Part shown: in pieces, positions 7,230-9,313 of the stretch | How the letters are laid out: each line of letters begins with the position of its first letter | Numbering within the stretch: the first letter of the stretch is position 1 | NCBI GenBank assembly: GCA_023461075.1 | Contig: JAEWNY010000062.1 | Location: 1 to 9,313, forward strand | Source of the DNA: Pseudomonadota bacterium | GTDB lineage: Bacteria > Pseudomonadota > Gammaproteobacteria > Xanthomonadales > Xanthomonadaceae | Length of the DNA: 9,313 nt | Direction: 5' to 3' | Notes under the pieces: model-generated | The model's input: only the letters and a program-made list of their open reading frames with translations | What the model was told of the DNA's origin: nothing | Databases searched by the model: none | Position numbers and translations under genes: made by a program

Positions 7230-7439
7230 TCAGAGCGGCTGGACTTCGTCGGCCTGCAGGCCCTTCTGGCCCTGCACGACCTTGAACGACACCTTCTGGC
7301 CTTCCTGCAGCGACTTGAAGCCGGTGCCCTGGATGGAACGGAAGTGCACGAACAGGTCAGCGCCGCTTTCGGGGGTGATGAAGCCGAAGCCCTTGGCGTC
7401 GTTGAACCACTTGACGGTACCGGTCTGACGATCAGACAT
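7230..7439 (-). CDS. Cold shock protein, CspA family
   Basis: A 69-residue single-domain protein that binds single-stranded RNA and DNA and acts as an RNA chaperone, melting secondary structure in the cytoplasm. The whole length is one cold shock domain (OB fold). RNP1 is KGFGFI (16-21) after VKWFNDA, and RNP2 is LFVHF (29-33). It ends with the usual GLQADEV strand followed by QPL. The start ATG at 7439 is fixed by the family N-terminus and by an excellent AAGGAG at 7452-7447 with 7-nt spacing. A terminator follows the stop. The upstream region (7440-7612) holds hairpins and clustered GATC sites, and cold shock genes often have long, structured leaders, but I could not place the promoter. Bacteria usually carry several paralogues, some constitutive, so cold induction should not be assumed. 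Confidence 0.96.
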   Translation of the reverse strand: MSDRQTGTVKWFNDAKGFGFITPESGADLFVHFRSIQGTGFKSLQEGQKVSFKVVQGQKGLQADEVQPL

Positions 7440-7543
7440 GGTGTAACTCCTTGGAACAGTTTGATGGGAACACGGCACGAGGCCGGACTGTCGAGCAAGG
7501 GGCAACACGCAAGCGATGGAGCGATCAGGCGATCAACCGCATC

Positions 7544-7565
7544 GGATCACAATGTCCCGTGATCC
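7544..7565. repeat. Inverted repeat upstream of the cold shock gene
   Basis: GGATCAC and GTGATCC are perfect 7-bp arms around an 8-nt spacer (AATGTCCC). It lies about 105 bases upstream of the cold shock start codon. It could be a leader hairpin if the transcript starts further upstream, or a dimeric protein-binding site. Confidence 0.5.
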
Positions 7566-7586
7566 CGCTGAAACAGTCCGCGCACG

Positions 7587-7612
7587 ATACACCAAACCGA
7601 TGCCCGGTGTAT
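7587..7612. repeat. Inverted repeat ATACACC / GGTGTAT
   Basis: ATACACC (7587-7593) and GGTGTAT (7606-7612) are perfect 7-bp arms around a 12-nt spacer, in the gap between the acetyltransferase stop (7645) and the cold shock gene. It is AT-richer than its surroundings. It has no T tract on either strand, so it is not a convincing terminator; an operator or a 3' end hairpin of the acetyltransferase transcript are both possible. Confidence 0.45.
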
Positions 7613-7644
7613 TGCACGGCCATCCCCTGTTCAGCCGGGCGCCT

Positions 7645-7917
7645 TCAGGCACGCAGGTCGGCGTACTGCGGATGCTTGCTAAGCCAGCCCTCGGCATAAG
7701 AGCAGGCCGGCATCACCTTCAGGCCTTCGGCGCGGGCATGGTCCATCGCCGCCTGGACCAGTTGGCCGGCGATGCCGCGACCGCCGATCGCGGCGGGCAC
7801 GATGGTGTGGGTGATGGTCATGATCCCATCGTCCTGCTCGTATTCCACGTAGGCCTCGTGGCCATCGACGGTACTGGTGAAACGCCGGCTGCCGGCATCG
7901 TGCTGGATCTGGCTCAT
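7645..7917 (-). CDS. Small GNAT-like N-acetyltransferase (COG2388 type)
   Basis: A 90-residue protein of the short GCN5-related acetyltransferase group (Acetyltransf_CG, COG2388), which uses acetyl-CoA; the acceptor for this group is not established. The core VPAAIGGRGIAGQLV (40-54) carries the acetyl-CoA pyrophosphate-binding loop (G45-G-R-G-I-A). The strand VMPACSY (68-74) gives the P-x-C-S motif characteristic of this group, and the protein ends in HPQYADL, also typical. The length is normal for the subgroup, which lacks the first helices of full GNAT proteins. The start ATG at 7917 is supported by AGGAG at 7927-7923 with 5-nt spacing. It has at least 180 bp of its own upstream sequence and is not obviously in an operon. 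Confidence 0.85.
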   Translation of the reverse strand: MSQIQHDAGSRRFTSTVDGHEAYVEYEQDDGIMTITHTIVPAAIGGRGIAGQLVQAAMDHARAEGLKVMPACSYAEGWLSKHPQYADLRA

Positions 7918-8050
7918 CGCGACTCCTGGGGGTTGCGCCTCCGGCGGTGCCGGGCGGCAGGATGTGACCTTCAGGGCCGGTTATAGCCGGGCCCGGATCC
8001 CGGCAGCGTGAGCGAAGCGGTCGGCCTCGGGCGGTTTCGCATGGCTGGCA

Positions 8051-8067
8051 TTGGCACGCATCCTGCT
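8051..8067 (+). promoter_or_regulatory. Sigma-54 (RpoN) promoter candidate
   Basis: TTGGCACG-N4-CTGCT matches the sigma-54 consensus YTGGCACG-N4-TTGCW at every position but one (C for T at 8063). The diagnostic GG (8053-8054) and GC (8065-8066) are exactly 12 nt apart, as required for -24/-12. The predicted start of transcription is about 8078, giving a 22-nt leader that contains the ribosome binding site of the gene starting at 8100. No activator site was recognised upstream. The match is seen in the sequence; activity is inference. Confidence 0.6.
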
Positions 8068-8099
8068 TTGATCCCCGTACACACAGGGGAGTTGCAGCC

Positions 8100-8291
8100 A
8101 TGTCGAACAATCAGGACCTCGTCGATCGCCTCTTCGCGCTGACCCACGATGGCAGTAACACTGGCCAGGCGGAGCTCGCTTCGCTCGACGCCCTGGTCTA
8201 CCAGCGCCTGCTGCAGACCTATGGCGATGACGAGACGTTCGAAGCCGGCATCGCGCCGCAGGCCCCGGTCGCGATCCCCCAAGCCGCCTGA
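8100..8291 (+). CDS. Small protein of unknown function, 63 residues
   Basis: I do not recognise this protein. It is acidic and soluble-looking, with no signal peptide, membrane segment, cysteine or known motif. Residues about 5-15 (DLVDRLFALTH) and 24-41 (AELASLDALVYQRLLQTY) look like two amphipathic helices; the C-terminus is an Ala/Pro-rich tail (APQAPVAIPQAA). Support for a real gene comes from a strong ribosome binding site, AGGGGAG at 8085-8091 with 8-nt spacing to ATG 8100, and from a sigma-54-like promoter ending 33 bases before the start. Its third codon positions are GC-rich like its neighbours. It is flanked by divergent and convergent genes, so it must be transcribed alone. A link to an RpoN regulon (nitrogen, motility, pili) would follow from the promoter, but is inference. 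Confidence 0.7.
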   Translation: MSNNQDLVDRLFALTHDGSNTGQAELASLDALVYQRLLQTYGDDETFEAGIAPQAPVAIPQAA

Positions 8292-8310
8292 ATACCGGCC
8301 TGCCGCCGGC

Positions 8311-8340
8311 TCAGCCCAGGCCGAGTCAGCCCAGCCCGAG
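8311..8340. repeat. Tandem 15-bp direct repeat spanning the rhomboid stop codon
   Basis: TCAGCCCAGGCCGAG (8311-8325) is followed immediately by TCAGCCCAGCCCGAG (8326-8340); 14 of 15 bases are identical. On the minus strand each copy reads L-G-L-G-stop in the rhomboid frame, so the last four residues and the stop codon are duplicated in frame. Confidence 0.85.
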
Positions 8341-8931
8341 CTGGCGGATGAAGTTCGGCACCACGCCCGGCTGGGTGGCCAGCATGAACAAAACCCCGTA
8401 AGCCGCCCCGAACAGGTGGGCGCTGTGGTTGATGTTGTCGCCGCCGCGCTTGTCCATCCAGATCGAATAAGCCGTGTAAAGCACCGCGTAGACGATCGCC
8501 GGGATCGGCACAGGGATCGGGAAGATGATCATCCCCGACCACGGCGAGAGCAGGATGAAGGCGAACAGCACCGCCGAGACGCCACCGGATGCACCCAGGC
8601 TGCGGTAGTGGCTGTCGTCCTTGTGGCGCAGATACGTCGGCAGGATCGCCATCACGATCGCCGACAGGTAGAAGAACAGGAAGCCGAGCATCCCGGCGAC
8701 GCCGCCCCCGAACACGCCCTCGACATGCCGGCCGAAGAAGAACAGCGTGATCATGTTGAAGATCAGGTGCTGCCAGTCGGCATGGATGAAGCCGTGCGTG
8801 AGCAGGCGATCGTACTGGCGCTGACGACGCACCGCCGGCGGCCACAGGATCAGCCGGTCCTCCAGGCTGCGGTTGTTGAACGCCATCCACGACACCAGGG
8901 CGGTCACCGCGATGATCGCGAGGGTGATCAT
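8326..8931 (-). CDS. Rhomboid family intramembrane serine protease
   Basis: An integral inner-membrane protease that cleaves membrane helices of other proteins within the bilayer. It has 201 residues and about six transmembrane segments. The nucleophile is Ser115 in GASGG (113-117), and the catalytic histidine is His172 in AHLFGAAYG. His55 and Asn59 in WQHLIFNM correspond to the oxyanion-side residues of GlpG, and HGFIHADWQHL is the usual lead-in to that helix. All key residues are present, so it should be active. No cytoplasmic N-terminal domain like that of E. coli GlpG is present. The start ATG at 8931 overlaps the upstream transporter stop as ATGA, so translation is probably coupled; the frame upstream of it lies inside that gene. 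Substrates cannot be inferred. The stop codon sits at the junction of a tandem repeat. Confidence 0.92.
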   Translation of the reverse strand: MITLAIIAVTALVSWMAFNNRSLEDRLILWPPAVRRQRQYDRLLTHGFIHADWQHLIFNMITLFFFGRHVEGVFGGGVAGMLGFLFFYLSAIVMAILPTYLRHKDDSHYRSLGASGGVSAVLFAFILLSPWSGMIIFPIPVPIPAIVYAVLYTAYSIWMDKRGGDNINHSAHLFGAAYGVLFMLATQPGVVPNFIRQLGLG

Positions 8932-9313
8932 GCGGTGGCCCCGGCGGTGCGGTAGTTGTCCTGCATCCGGTAATTGCGCGCATACAAGGCGAACGCCACC
9001 GCCGCGATGAAGGCGAACGCGGCGAAGAAGAACATAAGGAACGCGTTTTCCGAGTAACCGGTCGCGGCGATCTGTCGGGTCACCGTCTCGTTGCGTACCA
9101 GTGCATTGGTGAGCAGCACCCACAGGTTGCCGAAGGTACTGGTGAGGTACCAGAACGCCATGATCACGCCCTTCATCGCCGTGGTCGCCTGGCTGTAGGC
9201 GAATTCCAGCGCGGTGGCCGAGACCAGCACCTCGCCGAAGGTCAGCAACAGGTAGGGCCAGAACTGCCAGGCCAGCGAGGTCTCGGCGCCTGAATCCATG
9301 TTGAGCTGGATGA
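8928..9313 (-). CDS. POT family proton-dependent oligopeptide transporter, C-terminal part (5' end outside window)
   Basis: The last 127 residues of an inner-membrane symporter of the POT/PTR2 group, which imports di- and tripeptides with protons. The frame is open to the window edge, so most of the protein (family members have about 500 residues or more) lies outside. It begins IQLNMDSGAETSLAWQFWPYL, is followed by LLLTFGEVLVSATALEFAYSQ, and shows three membrane helices: about LLLTFGEVLVSATALEF, VIMAFWYLTSTFGNLWVLL and FLMFFFAAFAFIAAVAFAL. The GEVLVS-x-x-x-LEFAYSQ segment is the hallmark of the family's late transmembrane region; here the usual GLEFAYSQAP reads ALEFAYSQAT. The soluble tail YARNYRMQDNYRTAGATA ends at a TGA that overlaps the rhomboid start (ATGA), so the two form an operon. 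ATG 9299 is internal, not the gene start. Confidence 0.88.
   Translation of the reverse strand, partial: IQLNMDSGAETSLAWQFWPYLLLTFGEVLVSATALEFAYSQATTAMKGVIMAFWYLTSTFGNLWVLLTNALVRNETVTRQIAATGYSENAFLMFFFAAFAFIAAVAFALYARNYRMQDNYRTAGATA

Noticed and set aside
8295..8309. CCGGC-N5-GCCGG hairpin just after the small-protein stop codon.
   Set aside because: A 5-bp stem with no T tract is not a convincing terminator in GC-rich DNA.
8932..9123. Upstream extension of the rhomboid frame by 64 codons.
   Set aside because: It lies wholly inside the transporter coding region in another frame, is Arg-rich and out of character; ATG 8931 coupled by ATGA is the better start.
1..9313. A new defence, mobile or multi-gene system.
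   Set aside because: Every larger gene belongs to a well-known chromosomal family, there are no integrases, transposases, toxin-antitoxin pairs, repeats of array type or composition shifts that would support such a system.

Overview
The window is high-GC bacterial DNA, most likely from a gammaproteobacterium of the Xanthomonadaceae/Lysobacteraceae (Lysobacter, Luteimonas, Xanthomonas and relatives). The best guides are the cystathionine gamma-lyase, which closely resembles the Xanthomonas enzyme often called XometC; the ferredoxin reductase tail ending in AFVEK; and GC-rich third codon positions throughout. The family assignment is made from remembered protein families, not from a search. It looks like ordinary chromosomal core DNA. 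I see no insertion sequence, phage gene, CRISPR array, tRNA or rRNA, and no clear undescribed multi-gene system.

Layout. 1-570 (+) is the C-terminal three quarters of ferredoxin-NADP reductase. 571-802 holds a decayed DUF1294 membrane-protein remnant and a terminator that serves the next gene. 803-1231 (-) is a small two-CBS-domain protein, divergent across about 150 bp from a lipoprotein M3 zinc peptidase (1386-3593, +). After a strong terminator, 3665-5041 and 5075-6241 (+) form a reverse-transsulfuration operon: cystathionine beta-synthase with a C-terminal CBS pair, then cystathionine gamma-lyase. 6298-7101 (-) is a DUF4163/DUF3298 lipoprotein. 7230-7439 (-) is a CspA-type cold shock protein with a structured, GATC-rich upstream region. 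7645-7917 (-) is a small GNAT-like acetyltransferase. 8100-8291 (+) is an unrecognised 63-residue protein behind a near-consensus sigma-54 promoter. 8326-8931 (-) is a rhomboid protease translationally coupled (ATGA) to the end of a POT-family peptide transporter that runs off the right edge (8928-9313, -).

How the genes fit together. The beta-synthase/gamma-lyase pair converts homocysteine plus serine to cysteine through cystathionine. The M3 peptidase and the POT transporter both suggest peptide use, but they are far apart and not co-transcribed. The other genes look like independent housekeeping or stress functions. No stretch longer than 300 bases lacks a gene; the longest gap (571-802) is filled by the DUF1294 remnant and a terminator.

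Most worth a second look: the sigma-54 promoter in front of the small orphan gene, the DUF1294 remnant, the hairpin overlapping the ribosome binding site of the CBS-domain gene, and the tandem repeat that duplicates the rhomboid stop codon.
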